Shown: one piece after another, positions 25,293-34,800 of the stretch
How the letters are laid out: every line of letters starts with the position of its first letter
Position numbering within the stretch: position 1 is the first letter of the stretch
The notes under the pieces: model-generated
Databases searched by the model: none
Told to the model about the DNA's origin: nothing
Seen by the model: only the letters and a program-made list of their open reading frames with translations
Origin: Marinobacter nanhaiticus D15-8W
Lineage (GTDB): Bacteria; Pseudomonadota; Gammaproteobacteria; Pseudomonadales; Oleiphilaceae
Assembly (NCBI RefSeq): GCF_036511935.1
Contig: NZ_AP028878.1
Location: forward strand, 1,364,001-1,428,000
Reading direction: 5' to 3'
DNA length: 64,000 nt
Made by a program: the position numbers and the translations under genes

Positions 25293-25886
25293 ATGGCTAG
25301 AGGTAAGGACGAGTGGCTGTTCGCCGTGAACTTCGTCAAGCATCCCACCATGTTGGGTTCGGTGATCCCAAGCTCCCGGTGGCTCATACGGAGTCTGCTG
25401 GCGCAGGTGGATTGGGACCGGGCTCGCTACTTTGTCGAGTACGGCCCCGGTGTCGGTACCATTACCCGGCATATCCTGAAACGAATGCGTCCCGATGCCA
25501 GGCTCCTGGCATTGGAGATCAATGACGACTTCGTACGCCATCTCAACGCCGCTATCGACGACCCTCGACTGGTGATTCGAAGCGATTCCGCCGCGCGACT
25601 GGGGGCGGTACTCGACGAACTGGACTGGCCCCATGTCGATTATGCCGTTTCCGGCATCCCGTTCTCGACCATGCCGCCGGCCGATGTTGAAGCGGTGCTG
25701 GATGAGACTCGCGCCCGACTCACGCCGCAAGGCGAGTTCCTGGTCTATCAGTTCTCCAGGCATTCCGCCCAGTACCTGCACCGCAGCTTCGACGATGTCA
25801 GTCGCGAGTTCGTGTTGCGTAACGTGCCACCGGTGAGTTGTTATCGGGCCCGTAGTAACGGGGTGGTGGCGAAGGGCAAGCCCTGA
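25293..25886 (+). CDS. SAM-dependent methyltransferase, PmtA/KsgA-like
   Basis: About 197 residues from the ATG at 25293, which has GGAG six nt before it; an ATG at 25281 is the alternative. The SAM-binding motif I is FVEYGPGVGTIT near residue 47, with an acidic second motif ALEIND. Further on, VDYAVSGIPFSTMPP resembles the motif IV region of rRNA adenine dimethylases and phospholipid N-methyltransferases (PmtA-like), a size and pattern typical of small bacterial phospholipid methyltransferases. The N-terminal KHPTMLGSVIPSSRWL segment also fits that group. The substrate is therefore likely a phospholipid head group but is not proven. Followed 40 nt later by a SnoaL-like gene, probably co-transcribed. 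Confidence 0.75.
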   Translation: MARGKDEWLFAVNFVKHPTMLGSVIPSSRWLIRSLLAQVDWDRARYFVEYGPGVGTITRHILKRMRPDARLLALEINDDFVRHLNAAIDDPRLVIRSDSAARLGAVLDELDWPHVDYAVSGIPFSTMPPADVEAVLDETRARLTPQGEFLVYQFSRHSAQYLHRSFDDVSREFVLRNVPPVSCYRARSNGVVAKGKP

Positions 25887-25926
25887 CCCCAACCATCCAG
25901 ATCCATCTTCGTCCGAGGGGTAGGCA

Positions 25927-26343
25927 ATGACGAGACAGGAACTTATCGGTATCTATTCGAATTACCTCGATTGCCTGAACGCGCAGGACTGGTCGTCGCT
26001 GGGGCGTTTTGTCAGCGCTGACGTCGAGCATAACGGCAGGGCGCTTGGGGTACAGGGTTACCGCCGGATGCTCGAAGATGATTTCGAGGCCATCCCGGAT
26101 CTGCACTTCCAGGCGGAGCTACTGGTTGCTGATCCGCCGCGGATCGCCAGCCGTCTGCGTTTCGATTGCTCGCCTAAGGGTAAGTTTTTCGACCTCGAGG
26201 TGAACGGAAAGGCTGTCTCGTTTACCGAGAATGTGTTCTATGAGTTCAAGGGCGACAAGATTGCCCGAGTCTGGTCCGTCATCGACCTGGCGGCGATCAA
26301 AGCGCAGTTGCAGGCGGACGGCAAACCCGACGCTGGCAGCTGA
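25927..26343 (+). CDS. SnoaL-like / ester cyclase family protein
   Basis: A 138-residue cone-shaped alpha+beta barrel protein of the NTF2/SnoaL superfamily. It shows the usual pattern: helix with NYLDCLNAQDWSSLGRFVSADVEHNGR, then GYRRMLEDDFEAIPDLHFQAELL, and strands ending FYEFKGDKIARVWSVIDL. GAGGGG precedes the start at good distance. Members range from polyketide cyclases to proteins of unknown activity; nothing here indicates which. It follows the methyltransferase gene closely. Confidence 0.78.
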   Translation: MTRQELIGIYSNYLDCLNAQDWSSLGRFVSADVEHNGRALGVQGYRRMLEDDFEAIPDLHFQAELLVADPPRIASRLRFDCSPKGKFFDLEVNGKAVSFTENVFYEFKGDKIARVWSVIDLAAIKAQLQADGKPDAGS

Positions 26344-26773
26344 TTATCCTTGGCGTTGAACCGTCGGCGGCGGCTGATGGCCTCGGAACCGCATTACGGT
26401 CTCCAGACGTCCTGCGAGGCGCCTGGATCGCGGCCAGTTGAACCTCCATGATTAGAGCCACCTTGCCCCTCTCCTGCAGCTACCGGGTGCGCCAGCCGCC
26501 TCCCGGTATCTGCAATTTTTCCTTTATTCGTTAACGGTCTCATTGGGCAGCACCAAACCCGGCCTTGGTGCTTGCAGGATCGCTGCCTTTCCCGACGCCC
26601 ACCATTAGCCCTTTTGCGCCCTTTCGGGCGAAGTTTTCGCTGATATATAAATTCTTCCGTGAGCGGCCAACGGGCGTCACAACCTAAGGCGTTGGCCTGT
26701 CCCATTGCACGGCTTCCAGGGTGTCCGGCCGGGCAGTGGGACCGAGAGGCCCATCACTGACAAGGAGCTGGTT
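26344..26773. other. 430-nt leader region of the exopolysaccharide locus
   Basis: Non-coding region before the EPS genes. A CGCCC-TTTC-GGGCG hairpin at 26617-26630 may end upstream transcription. TATAAA at 26646-26651 is a possible -10 box with no clear -35. Two consecutive hairpins (26665-26697 and 26700-26741) would fall in the 5' leader. I see no match to known c-di-GMP riboswitch cores. Confidence 0.45.
26665..26741 (+). promoter_or_regulatory. Two tandem hairpins in the EPS leader
   Basis: First stem: GGCCAACG (26665-26672) with CGTTGGCC (26690-26697), 8 bp perfect, 17-nt loop. Second stem: TCCCATTGC (26700-26708) with GCAGTGGGA (26733-26741), 9 bp with one U-G pair. They lie 33 nt before the first EPS-locus start and are separated by only 2 nt, suggesting a structured leader RNA. 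No T-run follows, so they are not an obvious terminator. Confidence 0.5.
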
Positions 26774-27187
26774 ATGAAAACGAACTGCCGCTTTTTCTAT
26801 CGGGGCGCGGTGATGGCCCTCTTTCTTCTGTTTGCCTCGGGACCAGGCATTGCGGGCCCCGCCGATAAAGGGAAACAGAAGGTTGCCCCGCCCAAACGAG
26901 CCAACGCGATGCCGGAGGTCGTGCTGATGCGTGAGCAGGTCCGCCCCCAGGGCGAGTCGGTGCAAAGCAAGAAAATCCGGGGCGCGAAGAAGCATCCCGG
27001 CAAGAAAGGATTCCGGAGCGAGCGGGGCCTGCGGTCTGAGCGTCCCCAGATGACGCGCAATCGCATCGTTGTGGTGCCTGGTGAATTCAGCCAAATCGTC
27101 GAAGTGCGCGCGGTACCTCCGGGCAAGGGCAAGCCGGACAAAGGTAAGCCGAAGATCGGTAACAAGTCAGACAAATCGGCGCCCTAG
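26774..27187 (+). CDS. Secreted, highly basic protein of unknown function
   Basis: A 137-residue protein; ATG at 26774 with AAGGAG seven nt before it. A signal peptide (residues 1-27, ending near GIAGPADK) is followed by a low-complexity, lysine/arginine-rich chain (KGKQKVAPPKR, KKIRGAKKHPGKKGFRSERGLRSERP) and a C-terminal GKGKPDKGKPKIGNKSDK repeat. Only RNRIVVVPGEFSQIVEVRAVPPG looks like an ordered beta segment. I recognise no family. As first gene before a DUF2334, wecB, nfrB and nfrA series it could bind or neutralise an anionic surface polymer, but that rests on charge and position only. Confidence 0.65.
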   Translation: MKTNCRFFYRGAVMALFLLFASGPGIAGPADKGKQKVAPPKRANAMPEVVLMREQVRPQGESVQSKKIRGAKKHPGKKGFRSERGLRSERPQMTRNRIVVVPGEFSQIVEVRAVPPGKGKPDKGKPKIGNKSDKSAP

Positions 27188-27226
27188 CGAAGTCGTTTCC
27201 GACGCTCGCTAACCCAGGACCCGATC

Positions 27227-28918
27227 ATGCCATGGAGAAACCAGGCAATGTTCAGCAAACTCCCTCTCACCATTCGTACACTCTCTCTGGTCTTGTTGTT
27301 CGTTTTCTCCGGCGGCGCCGCAACGACGTCGGCTGCCTCGGTGCAGGCTCTGGTTCTTTACGATTCCGAGCCCGGCAGCAGTTACAACAAGCTTGGCAAA
27401 GCCTATGCCATCATGCTTCGCAATCTGCTAGGGCACTTCGATACGTCCGTCGAGATGAAGCCGGTAGAAGAATACGTAGCGGGCCAGATCGAGGCCAAGG
27501 ACATCACTTTCTATGTAGGTTCCTACTACGATAATGCGCTGCCCACGGCCTTCCTTAACGATGCCTCGACCACCACGCGCAGCCTGGTATGGTTCAAGTA
27601 CAACCTTTGGCAATTGGCCTGGAACCCGGCTTTCAATTTCGAGGCGACGCGCGGCTTCCGGTTTGATGGCGTCGTCAGCCTAAACGCGGCTCCATCGGCA
27701 CAGAACCCGGCGCCGGGGTTCTATGACACCGTGCTGTACAAAGGACGCAGCATGGTGAAGTACTACGATTATGACCCCCAGACAAACTCGGTTTTTGCCG
27801 ACCCCGAAACGGGTGCGACCGCCATTACCAACCCAGCGACGGCCACCACCGTTGTCGAGGTCGAGAATGGCGACACCGGCCAGCGCCTGCCTTACGTCGT
27901 CCGCGCCGGCAACTTCTGGTATGTCGCGGACATTCCGTTCTCGTACATCGGGCCACGGGACCGCTACCTGGTTATTGCAGACCTTCTGCACGATATGTTG
28001 GGCGTGAATACGCCGACCCAGCGGCTTGCCATGATCCGTCTGGAAGACGTGGGCGCGCTCACCGACTACGACGCGATGGAGACCCTGACGGACTATCTCT
28101 ACGGCCAGGGGATCGAATTCTCGATTGCCGCCATCCCCATGTATCGCGATCCGCTGGGTCAATGGAATGGTGGCGTGCCGCAGGAAATCCCGCTCGCCGA
28201 TGCTACAGAGTTCCGCGACGGCCTTGCCTATGCCATGGCCCGTGGCGGTAACGTGGTGCTGCACGGCTATACCCACCAGTATGGCGAAGTGCTTAATCCG
28301 TGGACCGGGGTCAGCGGTGACGACTTCGAGTTCTGGGATATCGTCAACAACCGGCCTGTTCCTGAAGATTCGACGACGTGGGTATTGAATCGGCTCAATG
28401 CGGGTATGGCCGAATTCCTGGCCTACGGCATTTACCCTTATGCCTGGGAAACACCTCACTACCATGCCTCTGCGACCGCCAGTCGGGCCTTTGCACAGCG
28501 CTTCGATACCACCTACAACCGCGTCGTTTATTACACCGCTGACGTTCCCGACTTCGCGGGTGCGAACGGCGACCCGGACTTCGCGGTGGGCCAGTTCTTC
28601 CCGTACATCATCGAGCAGGACTACTACGGCCAGCGCATCCTGCCGGAGAACCTGGGCAACATCGAGTATGACATCAGCCATATCGATCCGGCGTCCTACT
28701 TCGACTACACCTGGCAAGACCTCTACCTGAACGCCCAGTACGCCCTGGTCGTCCGGGACGGGTTTGCCTCCTTCTTCTTCCACCCGTTCTGGCTCGAGCC
28801 CAGCCTGGGGACCCCGGGCCTTGCGGACCTGCAGAACCTCGTGAACGGCATTAACCAACTGGGCTTCACCTGGATAGACGGGAGTGACCTGAGTCCTCCC
28901 CCGCCATTAACGAAATAG
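27227..28918 (+). CDS. Secreted DUF2334 polysaccharide-deacetylase-like protein
   Basis: A 563-residue exported protein. ATG at 27227 has AGGA seven nt before it; a second ATG at 27248 is possible and leaves the signal peptide (ending near TTSAAS) intact. The N-terminal part (about 35-250) is beta-alpha and resembles the glutamine-amidotransferase-like domain often fused here. The second half (about 265-550) is DUF2334, related to carbohydrate esterase 4: RLEDVGALTDY (metal-site aspartate), VLHGYTHQYG (HxxxH metal ligands) and ETPHYHAS. Such enzymes are expected to remove N-acetyl groups from polysaccharides. Its place before wecB and an NfrB-like synthase suggests it trims the exported polymer in the periplasm. 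Confidence 0.8.
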   Translation: MPWRNQAMFSKLPLTIRTLSLVLLFVFSGGAATTSAASVQALVLYDSEPGSSYNKLGKAYAIMLRNLLGHFDTSVEMKPVEEYVAGQIEAKDITFYVGSYYDNALPTAFLNDASTTTRSLVWFKYNLWQLAWNPAFNFEATRGFRFDGVVSLNAAPSAQNPAPGFYDTVLYKGRSMVKYYDYDPQTNSVFADPETGATAITNPATATTVVEVENGDTGQRLPYVVRAGNFWYVADIPFSYIGPRDRYLVIADLLHDMLGVNTPTQRLAMIRLEDVGALTDYDAMETLTDYLYGQGIEFSIAAIPMYRDPLGQWNGGVPQEIPLADATEFRDGLAYAMARGGNVVLHGYTHQYGEVLNPWTGVSGDDFEFWDIVNNRPVPEDSTTWVLNRLNAGMAEFLAYGIYPYAWETPHYHASATASRAFAQRFDTTYNRVVYYTADVPDFAGANGDPDFAVGQFFPYIIEQDYYGQRILPENLGNIEYDISHIDPASYFDYTWQDLYLNAQYALVVRDGFASFFFHPFWLEPSLGTPGLADLQNLVNGINQLGFTWIDGSDLSPPPPLTK

Positions 28919-29042
28919 GGCAGCGCCCATGGCCCGGCAAAGGCGGCATACGGCTGTATCGCCGCCGCCCGGGCCGCTCTCAGGGGAAAGAACGCTTATT
29001 CAGCAGGCAGCGCAAGCGCGCAACCAAAAGGCAGGACGCATA

Positions 29043-30185
29043 ATGAAGAAAATACTGGTGATTGCGGGGACCCGACCGGAAGTCATCAAGCTGGCTCCGG
29101 TCTACCTGGAGGCGGTCGATCGGTTTGGTACCGATGCTGTGGAATGGATCAACACGGGACAGCATACCGCGCTGGCGGACCTGGCCCTCCAGGCGTTCGG
29201 TGTCAGTCCGGGGCGGGTGCTCGAGAGTATGGCTCCAGGCGGCTCGCTGGGCGTACTCACCCGCAACCTGGTCAGCGAGCTCGATGGTTTGTTTACCCAG
29301 TCGCCGCCCGAGGCTGTCGTCGTGCAGGGTGATACGACGACAGCCTTTGCGGGCGCGCTGGTGGCCTTCTACCACCGGATTCCCAGCATCCATGTCGAGG
29401 CCGGATTGCGCTCGTTCGACTGTGCCAATCCGTTTCCGGAGGAGGCCAACCGCCGGATGATCAGCAGCCTCGCGACCATCCATTGCGCGCCAACACCCCG
29501 GGCGGCTGAAAACCTGCGTCGCGAGGGGGTATCGGAAGCACAGATCCTCATTACCGGCAATACGGTGGTGGATGCGGTGCATCACGTTCGAGACAAGTTG
29601 CTGCACCTTTGCCGGCCGGTGGACGAGCACAAGCGTCGGATTCTCGTGACCATGCACCGTCGGGAAGCCTGGGGCGACGAGATGGAGAAGATGTGCATCG
29701 CGTTGCGCACGCTCGCCGATAGCCGTTCCCAGGTGGAGATTCATTTTCCGGTCCATCTGAACCCGAGAGTACGGGAACCTGTGCACCGGTTACTCGGGCA
29801 TCATCCCCGGATCCATCTGCTTGATCCGTTGGACTACCTCAGCCTGCAAAAGGTGTTGAGCCAGAGTTACCTGGTGCTCACGGACTCCGGCGGCATCCAG
29901 GAAGAAGCGCCCAGCTATGGCGTGCCGGTATTGGTGTTACGCCGCTTGACCGAACGGCCGGAAGCCGTAGAGCAGGGTTCGGCGCAAGTCACCGGAACCG
30001 ATCCGGATATCGTGGTCAGCGCCGCGCAACGTTTGATCGACGACCATGCGGCCTATCGATCGATGGTGAAGAACGTCAATCCGTTTGGGGATGGCTACGC
30101 GGCGGCCCGGATCGTCCAGCGCATGGCCGAGTTCCTGTCGCAGCAGCCGGCGAAGACCGAGCGCGCGTCCCACGTTGCGGCCTAG
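29043..30185 (+). CDS. wecB: UDP-N-acetylglucosamine 2-epimerase (non-hydrolysing) WecB
   Basis: A 380-residue enzyme interconverting UDP-GlcNAc and UDP-ManNAc. The ATG at 29043 begins the conserved MKKILVIAGTRPEVIKLAPV; the frame extends to 28929 without similarity. Diagnostic segments are intact: VVVQGDTTTAFAGALVAFYHRIPSIHVEAGLRS (catalytic D and E), PFPEEANRRMIS, ILVTMHRREAWG, and LTDSGGIQEEAPSYGVPVLVLRRLTERPE. A stand-alone copy directly before an NfrB-like synthase suggests it supplies UDP-ManNAc for this polymer, as WecB does in E. coli, where the gene is in the ECA cluster instead. Confidence 0.94.
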   Translation: MKKILVIAGTRPEVIKLAPVYLEAVDRFGTDAVEWINTGQHTALADLALQAFGVSPGRVLESMAPGGSLGVLTRNLVSELDGLFTQSPPEAVVVQGDTTTAFAGALVAFYHRIPSIHVEAGLRSFDCANPFPEEANRRMISSLATIHCAPTPRAAENLRREGVSEAQILITGNTVVDAVHHVRDKLLHLCRPVDEHKRRILVTMHRREAWGDEMEKMCIALRTLADSRSQVEIHFPVHLNPRVREPVHRLLGHHPRIHLLDPLDYLSLQKVLSQSYLVLTDSGGIQEEAPSYGVPVLVLRRLTERPEAVEQGSAQVTGTDPDIVVSAAQRLIDDHAAYRSMVKNVNPFGDGYAAARIVQRMAEFLSQQPAKTERASHVAA

Positions 30186-30206
30186 CTGGATACGAGGAGT
30201 CAGGGA

Positions 30207-31844
30207 ATGGATTGGGTAGACAGCATCGCGATTTACTGGTTCCTCGTAAAGCTGCTGCTTATTACGACGGCCGTACTGATCGCCATCAGTAGTTTCGATG
30301 ACCTGTTCATCGACATCTGCTATTGGTGCCGGCGGACATACCATCGGCTGACCGGCATCGAGGCCTCCGAAACACCTACGCTGGAGAGCCTGAGGGCGTC
30401 CGAGGAGCGACCCATCGCCCTGATGGTGCCGGTCTGGCAGGAGGCGGACGTTATCGCGCAGATGTTGCACAACGCGCTGACGGTGTTCGACTACAAGAAC
30501 TTCCACATCTTCGTCGGCACCTATCCCAACGATCCCGACACCCAACGGGAAGTCGACCGGGTGGCCGCCTCGCAGCTCAATATCCATAAAGTGGTTGGCG
30601 CCCGGCCGGGGCCCACCTGCAAGGCGGACTGCCTGAACGAGGTGATCACTGCGATACTCGCGTTCGAGGAGAAACAGGGCATCGAGTTTGCCGGCTTCGT
30701 GCTCCAGGATGCCGAAGATGTCGTGCATCCCCTCGAATTACGGTTGTTCAACCACATGGTCTCCCGCTACGACCTGGTGCAGATTCCGGTTCTGCCCCTG
30801 CCCAGACCCTGGCGGGAATTTACCGGGGGGCATTACAAGGACGAGTTCTCGGAGTGCCATTCCAAGGATGTTCCTGTCCGGGCGGCGCTCACCGGGATCG
30901 TTCCCAGTGCAGGGGTGGGCACCGCGTTCAGCCGGCACGCCATCCTGGCACTGCATCGCGAGCGCGATGGCGAAGTCTTCAATCCCAAAAGCCTCACGGA
31001 AGACTACGACATCAGCCTGCGGCTGCGGGAGCTGGGCATGAGGCAAGTGTTCGTGCGCGTTCGGGTACCCATCGAAAGCCCGAGTGAGCGCAGGAACCCG
31101 GGCCATGCGGATGAGTACATCGCCGTACGCGAGTATTTCCCCAATCGTTTCCGCGCTGCCTACCGCCAGAAAGCCCGCTGGATACTCGGTATTGCCTTGC
31201 AGGGCTGGGCGAACGTGGGCTGGAAAGGTGACCTGGCCACCAAGTACATCCTCTTTCGAGATCGCAAGGCGCTGGTCACGTCGCAAGTTGGCTTCCTGGC
31301 TTATTTCGTCGTGCTTAACGTGGTGGCCATGGAGGTTGTCCACCTGCTGCTTCCCGATAGCTACTGGTTCCCGCAACTGGTTCCGGTCGACAGCTGGTTG
31401 TGGTGGCTGATGATCGTCAACGCACTGCTACTCAGTAACCGCGTCCTGCATCGGATTGTTTTCATGACGCACCTCTTCGGTTGGCGCCAGGGGCTACTTT
31501 CTGCACCCCGACAGATCTGGGCCAACGTGGTCAATTTCTTCGCCTGTAACCGCGCCCTGCGACAGTTTGCCGGGCACCTGTTGCACGGCCGTCAGTTGGG
31601 CTGGGACAAGACCCAGCACGCGTTTCCCGTGGCACCCGGGCTGGGCGCCCAGCGCAGGCGGCCTTTGGGTGAGTTGCTTTTGGACCTCCACGCCATTGCC
31701 TCCGAACAGCTGCACGCGGTGTTGGCCGAACAGCGCCAGGACCCGCGTCCCCTGGGGCATCTCCTGCTGGATCGCGGTTGGTTGAACGAGCAGACCCTGG
31801 AACGGGCTTTACGGATGCAGGAAGGCTTTGAAAAAGCCGCATAA
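30207..31844 (+). CDS. nfrB: NfrB-like glycosyltransferase with C-terminal MshEN c-di-GMP domain
   Basis: A 545-residue inner-membrane synthase; GAGGAG seven nt before ATG. One N-terminal transmembrane helix (residues 9-29) precedes a GT2 domain: MVPVWQEADVIAQML, VLQDAEDVVHPLELRLF (DxD-like), SLTEDYDISLRLRE (catalytic base region) and RQKARWILG (QxxRW, the processive-synthase motif, near residue 325). Three or four membrane helices follow. Residues 486-538 show the MshEN pattern: two 24-residue PLG-x2-LL...L-x3-L-x2-Q motifs separated by exactly five residues, a known c-di-GMP-binding module. E. coli NfrB has the same build, is activated by c-di-GMP and is needed for a ManNAc-containing exopolysaccharide used by phage N4. 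Direct context with wecB and NfrA-like genes supports the same role. Confidence 0.88.
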   Translation: MDWVDSIAIYWFLVKLLLITTAVLIAISSFDDLFIDICYWCRRTYHRLTGIEASETPTLESLRASEERPIALMVPVWQEADVIAQMLHNALTVFDYKNFHIFVGTYPNDPDTQREVDRVAASQLNIHKVVGARPGPTCKADCLNEVITAILAFEEKQGIEFAGFVLQDAEDVVHPLELRLFNHMVSRYDLVQIPVLPLPRPWREFTGGHYKDEFSECHSKDVPVRAALTGIVPSAGVGTAFSRHAILALHRERDGEVFNPKSLTEDYDISLRLRELGMRQVFVRVRVPIESPSERRNPGHADEYIAVREYFPNRFRAAYRQKARWILGIALQGWANVGWKGDLATKYILFRDRKALVTSQVGFLAYFVVLNVVAMEVVHLLLPDSYWFPQLVPVDSWLWWLMIVNALLLSNRVLHRIVFMTHLFGWRQGLLSAPRQIWANVVNFFACNRALRQFAGHLLHGRQLGWDKTQHAFPVAPGLGAQRRRPLGELLLDLHAIASEQLHAVLAEQRQDPRPLGHLLLDRGWLNEQTLERALRMQEGFEKAA

Positions 31845-31886
31845 CCGTCAGCCGGAATCGAACGCCAAGCAAGGAACCGCGGTGCC

Positions 31887-34800
31887 ATGGGACGACGTAT
31901 TTTTGCGGCCGGTCGGTCTGACGATCATCACGGCCATTTCAGGGTTATCCAAAACCGGCTTCTATTCGTCGCACTTATTGCTTTCAGCCCACTCAGCGGG
32001 GCGCAGCAAGCCGAGCCGCCGACACAGGCTGAGGTTGCAACCGGAAGCGACAGCGAAGCGTCGACCTGGGCAGGCCGCCAGAGCTGGCTTCAGCAGGAAC
32101 TGGCGAAATTCCGTAAATACCCCTATCTCGAGCGCGCCGAACGGCTGATTGGCGCAGGGCAATCGGAAGCAGCCGCTGACGAGCTGGAGCGGGTCCTGGC
32201 CCTGGATCCTGACGATGTCGATGTCCGGCTGCGCCTGGTCGTGCTCTTGCTGGGACCGCTGGATAAACCCGGCCTTGCCGGCGAACAGGCGTCGAAGCTG
32301 ATCGAACGGGATCGCGAGCTGGGGCTGGCATACCACTACCGCGCCCTGGCCAAGCTTTACCTCGAAGATACCGATGGGGCGGTCGCAGACTGGAGGCGCG
32401 CGCTCGACACCGGGGAATTGAGCAAAGACCGCAGCCGGTATATCCGGCGTCAACTTGCGGATATCGCAATACAACGTGGCGACTTTGCAGCGGTGCCTCC
32501 ACTGCTCGAAGACGATGGCGCCGACCAGCCCTTCGAGGACCGGATGCGGCTCACCCGGGCTTACCTGGAACTTGACCGGCCGGCAGAGGCATCGCAAATA
32601 CTTTTCCAGGCGGTGCTCGAAGTTGAGGATGTTCCGCCCGGTGGATGGCTCACGATCGCGCAGTACCAACTGGAACTGGACAAACCCGCGCTTGCGGCTG
32701 TCACGATCAATCGCGGGCTGGAAGTCGAGGAACCCGCAGCCCTCAGACGCGAGCTGGCGACGTCCCTGGGTCATCTCCATATGCAGCGGGGCAGACCGGA
32801 CCTTGCCGCCCGGGCTTTTGCCCAGGCGGCCGAGGAGGGTGAGCCGGATGCGGCGCTGTACCTGGCCTGGGCCCAGGCCTTGGCAGAGTCCCAGTCAACC
32901 GCCCAGGCGCTGGACGTCATTGAGACTGTCGAGCAGACATCGCCCTACGGCCGTCGTCTACACGCCCAGTTGCTCGCGGATATGGGGCGGCCCGAGGATG
33001 CGGCGCGTGTATTGACGCGACTTACTGAGGATCCTTCACAAGGAGAGAACGCCGGTGTAATAGCGCTGGAAATAGCGGATCTGTATGCCCGGGCGGGGGA
33101 ATCGGAGGCCCAGATGGCGGCGCTGGAACGCGCGGTGTCGCTCATGCCGGACTACTCCCCGGCGTTGCGGGCATTGGCCGAGCGGCAGATTGGCGCCGGC
33201 GAGTTGGCGGCTGCCTCGGCCACGCTCGAGCGGCTCGTGGCGATTGAAGACTCGCCGTCAGCCCGATTACGGTTGGTGGACGTCTTGTTGGCCTCAGACG
33301 ATTACCCGACGGCCCTGGTGGAGCTGCGTTTGCTCGCGGAGAGTCTCCCGTCTGGTCATCCCGAGCGGATGCGTGTGTTGCGTCAATGGGCGATTGTGGC
33401 CGAAGCCGAACAGCAATGGCCGGATGCCGCCCGCGCCTGGGAGGGCTTGTACCTGGCGGACAACAACAGGCCGCCGGAACTGCTGCTACAGGCGGCCCGC
33501 GCTGCGCGCCTTGGGGATCAGCCGGCGCTGGCAAGGCAGTTTCTCGACCAGCTCGCCAGCGACGATTTCGACAATGACGCCCTGGCTCCGGGCGTGCGTG
33601 CCGCGCTCTTCGAAGAGCGCGCCCAGCTGGCCCTTTTGGAGGGCGACCGCATTGCAGCCGCCCAGTCGCAGCAGCAGGCAGTAATCGCTCAACCTACGGC
33701 AGCGCGTCACTATCAGATGGCCCAGATCTGGAACGAGGTGGGGGAAACCGGTAATGCCCACCAAGCGCTCCAGCAGGCGGTCATGATGGCGCCGGACAAC
33801 GCCGAATATCAGGCCACCCTCGGCTATGCCTATGTGGAAGGAAACGATGACCAGCGCGCTGCCGAACATTTCGAGGCGGCGCTGGCGATCGATCCGGGCC
33901 GGTTGTCGCTGTACGAGGAGTTAGCGTATACCTACCGACGCCTTGGTCGGGACGAAGCCGAGGCCAGGATGTTCGGTGAGCTTGTCCGCCGGCAGGCCGG
34001 GGGCGCGCGATCCCATGATGACTTGACTGCAGGCGCCGGACCGAAACCGGGTGGCGTCGCAAGGCTACGGCTGGAGCAGGCGCAAGCGTTGAGGCGGGCA
34101 GGACTGCCGGCTCAGGCGCTGGAAGTACTTGAGTCCAGTGATGATCTCACCATTTACGGTACGCGGCTTAAGGTCCAGCTTCTCATGGAGATGGGCCGGC
34201 TAGAGGACGCAGAGCGTGAGCTGAACAAGCTGCTCGATAGCTCCTCCCGCCAGCAGGCACCGGGACCTGTCGCGCTGGAGATTGCCGAAATGCACGCCAG
34301 GGCGGGAGACACGGATGCCCAACTGGCGGCTCTTGAGCGGGCGGTTGCACTTGCACCGGACTATACACCGGCCCTGAATGCCCTGGTGGAACGGCAGGTC
34401 GGGGCCGGAGACCTGCAAGGGGCCGCGAACACCCAGCGACGACTGGTCGAGCTGGAGGGCGGGACGGACGCACGCGCCAGACTGGTGGATATATTGCTGG
34501 CGGCCGAGAACTTCGATGCGGCATCGGTCGAATTACAGCAGCTTGTGGAAGACCTTCCGCCAGAGAATCCAGACCGGGCCAGGGTAATGCGACAGTGGGC
34601 GGGCGTAGCGGAAGCCGAGGGCCAATGGGCCGCCGCAGCACAGGCCTGGGAGGCACTCTACCGGACAGACGATACCCAGTCGGAGTCGTTGATGCTGCAT
34701 GCGGGGCGTGCGGCGCGGCTTTCAGGCCAGTTCGCGAAGGCCGACCAAATGCTGGCACAAGTCAGCGAGGACGAGTTGACACGTGGCGACCAGGCGCTGC

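Noticed and set aside
26344..26773. c-di-GMP riboswitch before the EPS genes
   Set aside because: Considered because of the MshEN-bearing synthase, but the conserved riboswitch core sequences and tetraloop-receptor features are absent.
27680..28858. 392-codon open frame antisense to the DUF2334 gene
   Set aside because: A shadow of the coding strand; composition is odd (rich in V, R, H) with no motifs.
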